From NCBI GenBank assembly GCA_028456385.1, contig JALNQF010000004.1, positions 496,001-560,000 on the forward strand: a stretch of 64,000 bases of DNA, given 5' to 3'. The notes beneath the pieces were generated by a model that was not told the DNA's origin, did not search any database, and saw only the letters and a list, made by a program, of their open reading frames with translations. Positions 22,993 to 33,058 of this stretch are shown here, one piece after another. Origin of the DNA: Ophiosphaerella korrae. Lineage: Eukaryota; Ascomycota; Dothideomycetes; Pleosporales; Phaeosphaeriaceae. Numbering within the stretch: the stretch's first letter is position 1; every line of letters starts with the position of its first letter. A program made the translations under genes and the position numbers.

Positions 22993-24693
22993 CTACTTGA
23001 GCCATCTTGCCCTAGCTTCCTTTAGCTCCGACACACTATCGGCATCTTTCTCATCCGTAGCCCATGCAACTATCCCGTCTGGCCTAATCAACGCCACCTG
23101 AAGTCCCAATTTCTCCTCGGCGTCGCTGTCAGTGTAGACGAAGCCTTCCAGCCCCTTCACAAGCTTGGCTAGGTCGCCGTTTTGGCTGAAGTCGACGACT
23201 ACCCATGCTCCACTCTTCATCTTATTCCCCAATCTCGTACCATCAGCAAAGTTGAAGTCTGGCGCGCTTCGTCCAACGAGCCAGTGCTTGCAGACTTGTC
23301 CTAGGTCGATACGAGGGTGGAACCAAATCAATTTGCTTGCAAACAGCGTGGAGCCATCCCTTGTGTTAATCATCTGTTCTGCCAGGTTGTAGATTGCATC
23401 GCCATGCAAGCCAGGCATGATGGTGGATGTATGCGCTCTGATCATCTCCAACACTTCTGTCGTTATCGGTTTTCTTTCCTTCTCATAGGTATCTAACAGC
23501 TCTTGCGTAGCCAGGCCCTTTACCACTGCCGCGAGTTTCCATCCCAGATTCATCGCCTCTGCTAGACCCAGATTGAGCCCCTGGCCTCCCAAAGGCGAGT
23601 GAATATGCGCAGCATCCCCGACCAATAAAATACGCCCACGGCGAAGCTCGGTAACCATTTTTGCGCGATCGGTGAACGAGCCGCCGAGATGCAGCGCCTC
23701 AACCGCAAGCTCGTCCCGCCCTACCACACGTCTGAGGGCGGACTCGAAGCCTTCCCTGGTGACATCAGGCCGTCGCACATGGTTTCCGTTGCCGTTAGTA
23801 AACGCGCTCTGATCAAAGTCTAGGACGAATGTTGTTGGAGGCCGAGCTGCGTATGCACCCTTATTCGTGCGATGGAAACCAGGCGGTAGAAGCTCCTTCG
23901 ACCGCGCGGACAAGTCACAGTCGGCCATATAGCCGATCCAAGTCGCTTCACTACCTTCCATAACGAAGCCAGCGTGGTGGCGAACGAAGCTGCGGCCACC
24001 ATCTGCCCCAATCAAATAATCGGCCACATATGCAACCTCTTCGGCCCCTCCGTTGCTGGCACTCAGGTGGCCATTGTTGTTGCTATTTTCTGTCGTGGTG
24101 GTGGTGGTGGTGGTGCTGCTGCTGCTGTTAGGTACAGCAGATCTCGTCGGGCCGGTCTATATTTTTACGTTTGTCCCAGTATCCTGGAAGCGAGTAACAG
24201 GGGAGCCGAAGCGGATCTCGACCCCAAGGTCTTTAGCACGTTGATAGAGGACTCCAACAAGCGGACCCTGTTTTACAGCGCCACCAAAAGCCGATGGCCC
24301 GGGTAAGATGTGTTTCCACTGGCTCCAGTTGACATTATCAGAATGGATAATGATACCAGCAAAATGGCTTGCTATAGGGAAATCGCCGGGTTTCCGCTGC
24401 TGTGTCTTTCCCTTGCGTTCATCTTTACCCCCGGCAAGCGTCGTTTCGCCTGGTGTAAGCTCAGTTGGGATAACTTTGGACAAGAGATCCCGACGATAGA
24501 AGGATTCTGTAGACGGGTGGTTTAGGAGTCGAAAGCCTAATGCACCATCTCGCCACGGGTCTTCCAGGGTAGCTTCTTTTTCAAGCACAAGGGCAGAGAT
24601 ACCTGTCAGAGCTAGCTCACAGGCGAGCATAAGGCCGACTGGGCCGGCCCCGGCGATGATGACGTTATATTTGTGAGTGTTTTGGTGTGTCAT
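22993..24693 (-). pseudogene. FAD-dependent aromatic-ring/polyketide monooxygenase (PHBH class), interrupted by TAG
   Basis: Group A flavin monooxygenase expected to hydroxylate a cluster intermediate using NAD(P)H and oxygen. The N-terminal FAD motif is GAGPVGLMLACELA (about residues 13-26). The second FAD motif is YLIGADGGRSFVRH and the third is GRILLVGDAAHIHSPLGGQGLNLGLAEAMNLGWKLA, all well kept. The C-terminal thioredoxin-like part is also present. Length, about 567 codons in one exon, is normal. An in-frame TAG at 24157-24159 separates the two halves, which are otherwise in the same frame (44 codons apart). It lies in the variable loop before the second motif, next to a triplet-repeat tract coding Ser and Thr runs. 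A 42-nt in-phase intron could remove the TAG but would also remove a core strand, so I prefer nonsense. Confidence 0.75.
24095..24127. repeat. Triplet microsatellite inside the monooxygenase
   Basis: On the plus strand a (GTG)7-type run passes directly into (CTG)4. On the coding (minus) strand it reads as four Ser codons and a run of Thr codons, in a loop that is variable in this enzyme class. It lies about 30 bp from the in-frame TAG. Confidence 0.85.
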
Positions 24694-25382
24694 GTTGCTT
24701 GCTACTTGGGCAAAGACTGATTGATATCTGCGACGCTAAATACTGTCTCCGTTGCTTACAGTATCCTCCACTTGAGGCGAAGGAAGAATTATCAAATTCG
24801 ATTCCGACATGGGTCCAGAAGGGGCATGTCCCAGGAAAGGTATGGTCATCGGTTTCGAGTAAAAGACGAGATCTTCCGAGTCGGGGGTTGATGTCAAACG
24901 ATATTCCGTTAGGTGGGCTGAGTCTAGCAGGAATCCTCCAAACTAACTAGGATGATTCGGCTTCCAATAAAGGCAAGAAAATGCGACAAGTCCGGTATAC
25001 GACGATATGTTCCGGGAGTGTACCAGTGACGATATACTCCGTAGAGCGCGATGTCCTCCGAACTAAGAGCATGTCCGGTGCAGCACTGACTGATCCAGTA
25101 CGAAAATATGGAGGGAGCAAAAGCCTATCTACCTAGTTAATGTCATCACTTAATGGCGCCTCTACAGCCTAGTCTGTCACTAGGAATAGGTTTGAGATAT
25201 GGACAAGGCAGGAAAGAAAGAAAGCGAATTACTGCCGTCGTTTTTGAGTACAGGTTGTATTATTATTACATATACGACGTATTAACGTCCTTGAATGGGG
25301 ATTATATTATTATACACAATCAATTTTGTTCGTCATCATGAGGGATGTATCCAGCAGTGGCCATGTCTGTCGATTACCTCGC
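24694..25382. other. Intergenic: monooxygenase promoter and MFS 3' flank
   Basis: Both flanking genes are on the minus strand. The 689 bp should include the promoter of the monooxygenase. CGG/CCG triplets, half-sites for zinc-cluster proteins, occur near 25010-25080, but no defined site can be claimed. No gene was recognised. Confidence 0.45.
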
Positions 25383-26930
25383 TCATAACTTAAAGGCATA
25401 CCTCTCCCGCAGCTGACCACCAAACCTGTAAAAAAGGAAAGCAAGCGGTAGGAATGACAAGGAGATAAATCCGAGAACACTGTTGCCCCAGCCCAGGCCC
25501 AGCTTAGCGTACAAGGGCGGTGCAGCGAGTGGCAAGAAAGCCCCAGAGCCGTTTCGTACCAAAGTGAGGGCCGCCATGGCCGAAGCAGAACCTTCAGATC
25601 CAAAAACATCGATCATGTAGAGCTGCCCTGAAGCGGTGACAAAAACGATGCCGATTCCGACAAATGCTGTTCCGATGATGGGTACGATCCAGTGCAATTG
25701 ATACTGAGCAGACCAACCATACCAAAACAGGCTCACTGGCACAAACGGACCGCCAATCATCATGATAATTATACGATGCTCGGGCGTGTTGTACTTCTTC
25801 GCAAGCGTGTCGCTTAACTTGGCAACGAGAAGGGTGCCGATGACACATCCCACGCCCAAGCCCAGATAGGAAAGACCTGCGTGGGCCGGGCCAAAGCCGT
25901 AGGTGTCCTCGAAGACTTGTGAGAAGGTGGCGAGGAGGAGGTAGGTCAGCCCGAAGACAAAGGCAAGATAGAATCCCAGGAGAAGAACTATTGGTGAGAA
26001 GAGTAGCATTCTGAGCGGTCGGCTGAAGGCGCGTCCTATGACCTGACGGACTGGCAGATCAGAAGCAACGGCAGATCGTAAGTTGGGGTTTTTGGTGGAC
26101 TTGCGCAGACGGGCGGCTTTTCGCGCAAGCAAAATAGTCTCCATTGACTCTCGCATTATGAGCAAGACTGCTACAGTGATGACTCCGGTCTAGCGATGGA
26201 TGTGATCAGCAGGTCCCGCTCCACTCGATTCTCGCGTTGACCGGGGGGGGCAAACTTACAAACATTAGAACAATGTAGAAGATCCAGCGCCAATTCAAAT
26301 CCTGTGCCACGAACCCCCCAATGACAGGCCCCAGAACCGGCCCCAACAAGGGAGCCAGAGCAAAGACGGCGGAAGCGGCACCCCGATTGTCGTGAGAGAA
26401 GAGGTCTGCGATGGTTCCTGCGCCACACGTCAAGTACGAAGTGTAGCATACACCGTCCAAGAAGCGGAAGACGAGGAACATGGCGATGTTGGAGCTGCGA
26501 GCAAGGCCAGCAGCGAAGGCGAGAAACAGCAGACTCGTTACCCAGTAGATTCTGACCCGACCGAAGATCTCGGAGAGAGGGGCGAAAATGAGAGGGCCGG
26601 TGGCAGCACCGAGGGAGGGGATGGTCACGGTTAGAGTGACAAGGATGCGGCTGCGGACGTTGAACTCTTTGGCGAGTTGCGGTGCGGCAGGGGCAAACAT
26701 GGTGGTGGCAAAATTGCTGGATTGGGCAAGAGTGTTAGCTAACGAGCATACAAGGACTGAAGTGTGTAGTGGAACAAAGCGTACGTGCAGAGGATAGACA
26801 AGCCAATGAGCAAGACATTGGCCATCTTGAAGCCTTGACTCCAGTTGCGGGGGTTTTGAGGGTCATCGGGGCCATCCCAGTTCACCTTATCGGTGTCCTC
26901 GTTGGCGCTCATCTCTTCGACGACGCTCAT
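25383..26930 (-). CDS. MFS multidrug-type transporter, cluster exporter
   Basis: Proton-antiport major facilitator of the DHA1 type, probably exporting the cluster product across the plasma membrane. Exons on the minus strand: 26785-26930, 26260-26716 and 25383-26189, giving 469 residues. Introns are 68 and 70 nt, donors GTACGC and GTAAGT; the second contains a C8 run. The N-terminus has the acidic VNWDGPDDPQNPRNWS motif found in fungal drug/toxin exporters, then helix 1. PLSEIFGRVRIY is the loop 2-3 signature, and LAPLLGPVLGPVIGGFV is the motif C of helix 5 typical of antiporters. The second half has the remaining helices and ends LRERYAFKL. No lesion was seen, unlike its neighbours on both sides. 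Confidence 0.88.
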
Positions 26931-27381
26931 CTTGACAGATGCTGTTTTGGTAGGCCAAGCTGCTACTAGGGTATGCCGCCAAGGAATACCTCGTGGTGTA
27001 ATGAGCAACCTAAGGGGGGGGGGGGTTTTTCTTTTTTTTTTTCGGGAAAAGAAGCGCGATGCAGAACAGAGTGGACGCACAAAGGCTGTCGGCTACATTG
27101 TGATGTGTTCGCTTTATTGGATTGTGGATGCCGAAAAGCTCGCAGTTGCTCCAAAAGTTCGCATTTGTTCGGCATTCATCGGCGTTCATCGCGCAAGGCC
27201 AGGATTCGAGTAGCGAATAGAGAAGAGAGAGTTAAGCGAATCATGCAAAGAATCAACAGCTAATACACAAATGACCGGCAGGGCCCGTCGACGGACTGCG
27301 CTCAATCTGGCTAGGCAAAGCTTATTTGCTCGACATGCGCCGTGAGCTGCGAATTGATGCTGCATTGCTACCCTAACATAT
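26931..27381. other. Intergenic: MFS promoter and methyltransferase 3' flank
   Basis: Contains a G-run directly followed by T-rich sequence near 27014-27043. It should hold the promoter of the MFS gene. Frames here are short and unrelated to any family I know. Confidence 0.45.
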
Positions 27382-28504
27382 CTATGCCAAAACGAATTCC
27401 AACACCGAGCAATCATTGTACGTGTCTGGGAACGTTCGGTTCAACTTGAAGCCTGCTTCGGCCGCCAAGCCAGCATGCATCTGCGCATTTCGCCGTTTCC
27501 CCCCAACGAGCATGAAGGACAAATCTTGCGCGATGGCGTAGGCATTACGGTTGGCCTGCAGCAGCTCCTCGACCACATAGACCCGTGTGTCGCTTGTGGC
27601 AGCCGCACGCAGCGATTTCCAGCATCGGCGCACATCATCGTCGGGGAAATCGTTGAGGATGCGACGAAATTGGTATATCAGTGAGCCTTGGACTGGCGGC
27701 GGGAGCGAATCGAGGACGCTACCTGCCACCAGCCGAATTGACTTGATCCTGTCATCCAGGTTTGCCCTTGTATGTTCAATGGTTGGAGCTCGGTCGAAAA
27801 CGGCGCATCGCTCGGCAGCTAACCATGGATGATCCTGCAGAATGTCACGCAGTGCGTGGCCGTTGCTTCCACCAATGTCCACAAAGAGCGGTCTACCTTC
27901 CCTGCTCGTAGCACCGGGCTGCTTCTGCACCCATGACAGGTCGTATACCCCGTCCATTGGGAAGACTTTTGATGTTCGCCCGACAAAGCTATCAAACTCT
28001 TTGCTAAGCTTTGGGTCGGCCGCCACGATTTCATATACGTTCCCATTCGGATGCCCTGTGGCCATACCAAACGGGGTTATCTGGGCATTCTTAGGAGAGC
28101 TGAAGCCGTGTAGAGCCAAAAATGCAGGGAATTGAGCCATGGAACGGAGGAATAGATTGTGCATATGCGTCACAAAACCCGCCCCCAGCTGGTCGGTTTT
28201 GTAAAGGCGAGAGCGATCCGTGTGAGCCACGTGGTCAGTCTCCGGAGCTACCAGGACGCCCGTGACGACGAGTAATGGGAGTGTACGGTCGAGCAGCTCT
28301 TGTTCTCCCCCAATCTTCTCCGCCAGGCTCGACGACGAGATTTGGCCTTCATCGGGGATGTGGGATGTGGTCGAAGACTTTCCAGTCGATGAAGGCTTTC
28401 AGCACTCCTATCTCCATGGCAGTGCAGAGGTAGGCGACATTCGGACCCACTGCACTTTTCAACTGGAGATGTTGCACTTCGGCATCGTCTCCATTGGTAG
28501 TCAT
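27382..28504 (-). pseudogene. SAM-dependent methyltransferase (COMT-like/EqxD-like), frameshifted by a 7-bp tandem duplication
   Basis: Class I methyltransferase; in equisetin-type clusters such an enzyme N-methylates the tetramic acid. The C-terminal domain is well kept: LFVDIGGSNGHALRDIL is the SAM-binding motif I, DRAPTIEHTR follows, and LIYQFRRILNDFPDDDVRRCW plus VYVVEELL match motifs of the plant-COMT-like family. The N-terminal helical part starts at an ATG at 28504 (MTTNGDDAEVQ...). At 28355-28368 the plus strand carries two adjacent copies of GGGATGT. Upstream of it the frame runs into a TGA; downstream the expected sequence continues in another frame. Without the frame change the coding length would be about 370 residues, normal for the family. 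This looks like a replication-slippage insertion. Confidence 0.78.
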
Positions 28505-29093
28505 CGTGCGGCTGTTGAGATGCGCGTGGTTCAAAAGGACAGTAAGAGCTCAATCGTAAGTGAGATGGTGGTGCCGGATCGAATCTCGTAGTCTTCAAAG
28601 ACAGCGACCTACTTTTCTAGCTGGTGAATACACAATGTGCTGCCAGACCCTTGCTTGATGCCACTGCGCTAAAAATCAGATACAATTCTGAGATAATACT
28701 CCCGAAGACTTGCGGCGGAGTAAAATTCAAGCGCCGAAAATATCCTACATGAGTACCTTACCGGAGTCTGCCGAAGTAGCTTGACTTGGTGCTCCCGCAC
28801 ACTTCATGTCTTAGGCAGCAACAACATGTCTTTCCCTCGCTTCACTCCTAGATAGCTTTTCTCAAAGATAATAACATAACTATTCTGGCTCAAAGCTAAA
28901 TGTAGTGTCTTCATTCTTGTACCGTAGTTATTGAAATGGGGGTTTTTTTTTTTTTTTTTTTTTCACGGAACCTTGCTCTTAATACGTGGAAGCAACGGTA
29001 CGAGATATAAATTCAATTGCATACTATGGATCCATTATATAGACTTGAGTTCCAGCGGGCATGAAAAAGTAGCATTTCCCATAATTCATTCAT
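28505..29093. other. Intergenic: methyltransferase promoter and Diels-Alderase 3' flank
   Basis: Both flanking genes are on the minus strand. A T-run of about 21 lies at 28943-28963. No credible frame or RNA gene was found. Confidence 0.45.
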
Positions 29094-30275
29094 CTACTCT
29101 GGCATTTCGACCTGTCCGGCCATTCCAAAGCCTTGAAACATGTCCCCGGATCCGACTAAACCCCCTTTCACCGACACTACGAAAGCTGATCTCCCTGTTG
29201 CATCTGGCCCTGGCTTACTTGTAGGCATCTTCCACCATGCTCGGACATGGCGCAGCTCAAAAGACCACTTCGCCTCGGACAGAAATTCGATACGATATCC
29301 AACGTTCTTGTGCCGGAACACTGCTGGAATACCCTCCCCATCAAAAAACTTGTCCACGATCACGGCATGGCTAGCCTTTGATTCCCCGAATGTGTCGCCA
29401 TCGGGTTTCTCGACTACTCTTTGCGGGCTACAGACTAGTTTGCCGTCACAATACAACCTTGCCGAGGCAGTAGCTTCGTAATTGTTCTCAGGTCGGCCAA
29501 TCAGCCGTAATACCTGCAAGACGTAGGGCCCAACCTTGGCTCTCACAAAAAGCGAGTCAGTTACAGCCTTGGTCCACGGCATTGACTCCCAAGAACGCTC
29601 AAGTCCACCGTACCCACTCTGTTCCCCAGAAATAAGCATGCGCTTAGGATCTGCGGAGGGCTCAGTAGTAGTAGTAGTAGTAGTGATTGCCACGTCCAAG
29701 GTAGCACTTGACATGGCAACCGGTCTCATCCAGAACAGATCAGCGCCAACCTTAGCCTCATCTTCTGTTTGAGGGAGGCACGTATAGCCCATTGACTTAT
29801 GCGTCAATGTGCCCATTATGTGTCCCGGAACGTTGAACGTGACCTTTGAGATGGAGAGGTCTTCGTTCACCTCAAAACTAGCCGAGGAACTGTTCTCCTC
29901 CTCATCGGATGTCTGCGTCTGCCAAACGCCAACCACGCGCCCTCGTCCTGGGCTTGACCCTTCGGAGGTGACCGTTGATATGGGAAGCACTAAGTTGTGG
30001 CTCCAAATGGTGCCGTCCGCCCAGCTTGCATTTATTGCGACCCGAAATCCCGCCGGTGCTGCCATGCTGTCGCGTAAGAAAGATACGGTGAAGGCGTCGC
30101 TGCCATCGGGTGCCAAGGCGTCAAAGAGCCACACTTCGACAGCCGTTCTGGGGAACTTATCGGCATATTTGGGGTGGAGATTGCCGCTGTCCGGGAAGAA
30201 TTCCGGTTCTGGGGCTGGCTCTGCAATGATCGAGCTGCTTGATATAAGCGATGAGGTCTGATATGTTGATGGCAT
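29094..30275 (-). CDS. Decalin-forming Diels-Alderase (Fsa2/CghA/Phm7-like)
   Basis: Lipocalin-like pericyclase that folds the linear polyene chain and catalyses an intramolecular [4+2] cycloaddition to a trans-decalin in decalin-tetramate pathways. Single exon, 393 residues from the ATG at 30275, close to Fsa2 length; an upstream extension of the frame is less likely. Family landmarks as I recall them from Fsa2: an early SGNLHPKYADKFPRTAVEVWLFD, AINASWADGTIWSHNL in the N-terminal beta domain, a central MPWTKAVTDSLFVRAKVGPYVLQVLRLIGRPE, and the C-terminal VRAWWKMPTSKPGPDATG and GFGMAGQVE. A trinucleotide run codes six Thr near residue 235. The frame is fully open, although the PKS-NRPS that would supply its substrate is broken. 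It shares a 259-bp divergent promoter with the trans-enoyl reductase. Confidence 0.85.
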   Translation of the reverse strand: MPSTYQTSSLISSSSIIAEPAPEPEFFPDSGNLHPKYADKFPRTAVEVWLFDALAPDGSDAFTVSFLRDSMAAPAGFRVAINASWADGTIWSHNLVLPISTVTSEGSSPGRGRVVGVWQTQTSDEEENSSSASFEVNEDLSISKVTFNVPGHIMGTLTHKSMGYTCLPQTEDEAKVGADLFWMRPVAMSSATLDVAITTTTTTTEPSADPKRMLISGEQSGYGGLERSWESMPWTKAVTDSLFVRAKVGPYVLQVLRLIGRPENNYEATASARLYCDGKLVCSPQRVVEKPDGDTFGESKASHAVIVDKFFDGEGIPAVFRHKNVGYRIEFLSEAKWSFELRHVRAWWKMPTSKPGPDATGRSAFVVSVKGGLVGSGDMFQGFGMAGQVEMPE

Positions 30276-30534
30276 GGCGAATGAGGCGTAAAAACGATAG
30301 AAAATATTATGTATATTTGAAGAGCGAGAATTTTGTTTTCTTGGTCTTGAATTGCTCATGTATATACGGGGGGGCACTACTGGGAGTAGGTCGGCAATTT
30401 TAGGGGTCTTATGCTATTACCGCTTATGCGGAGATTTTCGGTCGGTCGCTGCATCGTTTGCTGGGTTGCTTAAAGCAACTAGGAGCTGCAAGCTAAGATG
30501 AGTTTTATCGCATATCGTGTAGCATACTTGCACA
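30276..30534. promoter_or_regulatory. Bidirectional promoter, Diels-Alderase / trans-ER
   Basis: The Diels-Alderase starts at 30275 on the minus strand and the trans-enoyl reductase at 30535 on the plus strand, so one 259-bp stretch must drive both. It has AT-rich parts on the Diels-Alderase side and a CGG-containing middle (near 30366-30450) compatible with zinc-cluster binding. No exact site is claimed. Confidence 0.6.
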
Positions 30535-31671
30535 ATGGGATCTATCGACATGGTGCAGACGGCGCTGGTTGGTGGGCGGGATGACAGCATAATTTTATCA
30601 CACTCTGCACCAGTTCCTTCGGATACGCTGGAAGGCGATACGGTGGCCGTGGCAGTAACAGCAGTGGCGCTGAATCCTGTGGACACGAAAATGTTGGGGG
30701 ACTTTCACACAGTTGGAGCTATTGCGGGATGTGAATATGCCGGTGTCGTTTCCGCCGTCGGCTCTGGGGTGACGGCGCAATGGAACATCAAGGTTGGCGA
30801 TCGAGTCAGTGCTGCTATCATGGGAATGAATCCACTGCGGCCCAGCATCGGAGGCTTTGCTCAGCATTCCCTGGCCCCGGGACACTGCACTCTCAAGCTT
30901 CCGGACGACTGGTCCTTTGCGCATGGCGCAGGAATCGGCAATGCGTGGTACACAGTGCCATGGGCACTTTTTCATGTCCTAGGCCTCCCTCCTGGACCAC
31001 AGCTCCAGCCTCTCAGCAGCTGGATCGAGTCATCAACTCCGGTTTTGGGATCCAAAGTCACACTCAACACCAGCAAGCCCCAAAGTGTCTTGGTGAGTGG
31101 TGGCTCTAGCTCAACAGGGACCTGCGCCATCCAGCTCTTGAAGATGGCTGGATTCTGTGTCGTTGCTACATCGTCGGCACGCAACATGGCTCTGGTCAAA
31201 TCTTTTGGTGCTGATGCCGTATTTGATTACTCGGCCCCGAACTGCGCCAGCGACATTCGTGCTCACACAGCCGACTCGTTACGCTTCGCCATCGATTGCA
31301 TCACCACACCTGACACAACACTGCTGTGCTACAACGCTTTAGGGAGGACTGGAGGACGCTACGTCTCCCTGGACCCGTTCAGCGAGACTGTTGCCTCGAC
31401 TCGAAAAGTCGTGTCTGCCGGGTGGGTTTTAGGACCTGAGCTCGTGGGCGAGGAGATTGCCTGGCCAGCACCACACGGGAGAGACGCCAACCCATTTGCT
31501 AAAGAATTTTGTGTCATGTGGAATAAAACGCTGCAAAAATTGCTTGACCAGAGCCAAATCCGCACTCACCCTCAGTTGGTGCGCGACACCGGCCTTGAAG
31601 GTGTTTTAGGTGGCTTGGAGGAGATTCGAGCGAAGCAGGTTTCTGGACAGAAGCTCATATTCACCTTGTGA
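30535..31671 (+). CDS. Trans-acting enoyl reductase (LovC/EqxC-like) for the PKS-NRPS
   Basis: Medium-chain dehydrogenase/reductase of 378 residues in one exon. Such stand-alone ERs dock on highly reducing PKSs whose own ER domain is dead and reduce selected double bonds with NADPH. Landmarks: VAVTAVALNPVDTKMLG and GCEYAGVVSAVGSGV in the GroES-like N-terminus, GGFAQHSLAP and WSFAHGAGIGNAWYTVPWALF in the middle. A Rossmann motif follows as SVLVSGGSSSTGTCAIQLLKMAG. The end GLEGVLGGLEEIRAKQVSGQKLIFTL is typical of the LovC group. The frame is intact. It lies 1.39 kb upstream of the PKS-NRPS on the same strand and is the expected partner, since the ER region of that synthase lacks a nucleotide-binding motif. 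Confidence 0.9.
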   Translation: MGSIDMVQTALVGGRDDSIILSHSAPVPSDTLEGDTVAVAVTAVALNPVDTKMLGDFHTVGAIAGCEYAGVVSAVGSGVTAQWNIKVGDRVSAAIMGMNPLRPSIGGFAQHSLAPGHCTLKLPDDWSFAHGAGIGNAWYTVPWALFHVLGLPPGPQLQPLSSWIESSTPVLGSKVTLNTSKPQSVLVSGGSSSTGTCAIQLLKMAGFCVVATSSARNMALVKSFGADAVFDYSAPNCASDIRAHTADSLRFAIDCITTPDTTLLCYNALGRTGGRYVSLDPFSETVASTRKVVSAGWVLGPELVGEEIAWPAPHGRDANPFAKEFCVMWNKTLQKLLDQSQIRTHPQLVRDTGLEGVLGGLEEIRAKQVSGQKLIFTL

Positions 31672-33058
31672 GCGATTATATTTTCATCATGTCTAGCATG
31701 TATTACTGAAGAATAATCGTCCTTCGAATGCGACTCTCTTTCTCTCTCGCGCCCGACTCTTTCGTTTATATTTTTTTGAGGCTGTTTCTGTTATTCGCCT
31801 TTCTTCCAGAATGATTGCAGGCTTATAGCGTTTCAAATAGGCAGATTCACATCATATGGCAGTTTTTCCAGCGATTATAGTACCGCATTTGCGTCCCAGT
31901 GGTGATCTAGGAGCTGACCTGATGATTGCAGCGATGAAACAGAGGAAGAGGAAAGCGCAGGCACGGCCTCGAGCTGGCAGGGAAAATATTGGCCATGGGA
32001 TCTGGGTCCGGGCAAAAGAGGGCTTCGCGCTCTGTGGGAAGCCATTTCATTGGCGAAATCCACGTAGTGTGCACTGCGCCCCGCTGCAGTCGCAGTCTCA
32101 ACTATGTACCTAGGTATCCTGTCCGTCTTCTGAGTTACATGCCGGCTGGCCTTACTAGCTAATACTACGGATCACCAATACAATTATATTAAAACAGCTC
32201 TGCACCAATCCATAACAGAATTTATAATAGATGCATTATTAGTATACTCTATTTCATAGGGGGAGTACTCTAAAATTATTGTTGTAGGTTAGGATTAGCG
32301 CTATTGCTCCCCCTTCCTAAGTTAGTTAGTCCCAGGTTAGTTTTATCGAAACAACGACAATAACATCACTTTCGAAACCACCGTCCTATGAGCACTCTGA
32401 TGAGTACTCTTACGAGCACGCTGAAGCATGCGCCCGGCAGCCCACCAGGACCACAGACGATTTCTTATGTCCGGCGCGTCGCGATTTTCGAAAATCAGCT
32501 CTCACGACTCGATAGCTAGGAGGCTTCTCTATCTCTCTTTTGGATATCGAAAGAAAAGAGCAACTCGTTATTGTAGGGAAAGAGTCGTTCGGATCTCTCT
32601 AATAATAGATAAAGACTCCGCAGAAAGCTACTGGGCGAATATTTAATATGGCCTGTCATCTTCTCACAGAGCATCGAAGATCGAGCTCTGACCAGGCTGG
32701 AGAGTTCAAAAGAGGCACGCAATAAAGGTGCCCGAGAATGGTCGAGGATCAGCCAAAGCGGAGCTGTTCTTCAGCTTGTATATCGTTTACTAGAACCTGA
32801 TGTTCGCAATAAGGGTAGTGATGCAAGTCACAAAACGTCGGCGATTTTCGGTGCACTAGAGAGGCCCGAGATGCGAGCGGTGACTTGCAAACCAACACGC
32901 GTAGTGTGATGGTGACTAAGTCCCGAACTTTTCCAGCGGTCGGTCTATCAGCAATGGCTCATGGGGAGTCAATAATAGTTGAGCTTGAGCTCGACACGAT
33001 ACTGATTTGGCCTATACTAAACATTGCTCAACATCTTCCGGCGTTACAGTGATTCAAC
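31672..33058. other. Intergenic between trans-ER and PKS-NRPS
   Basis: 1.39 kb. About 32160-32320 is AT-rich, with a GGGGGAG at 32261 and CTCCCCC at 32307 that could pair as a stem. About 32430-32740 is more GC-rich, with short open frames on both strands but no recognised domain; it may be a decayed insertion. The last 150 bases should carry the PKS-NRPS promoter. Confidence 0.4.

Noticed and set aside
24157..24200. 42-nt intron removing the TAG in the monooxygenase
   Set aside because: It would delete the strand before the variable loop that the family keeps, and is shorter than other introns here; kept only as an alternative.
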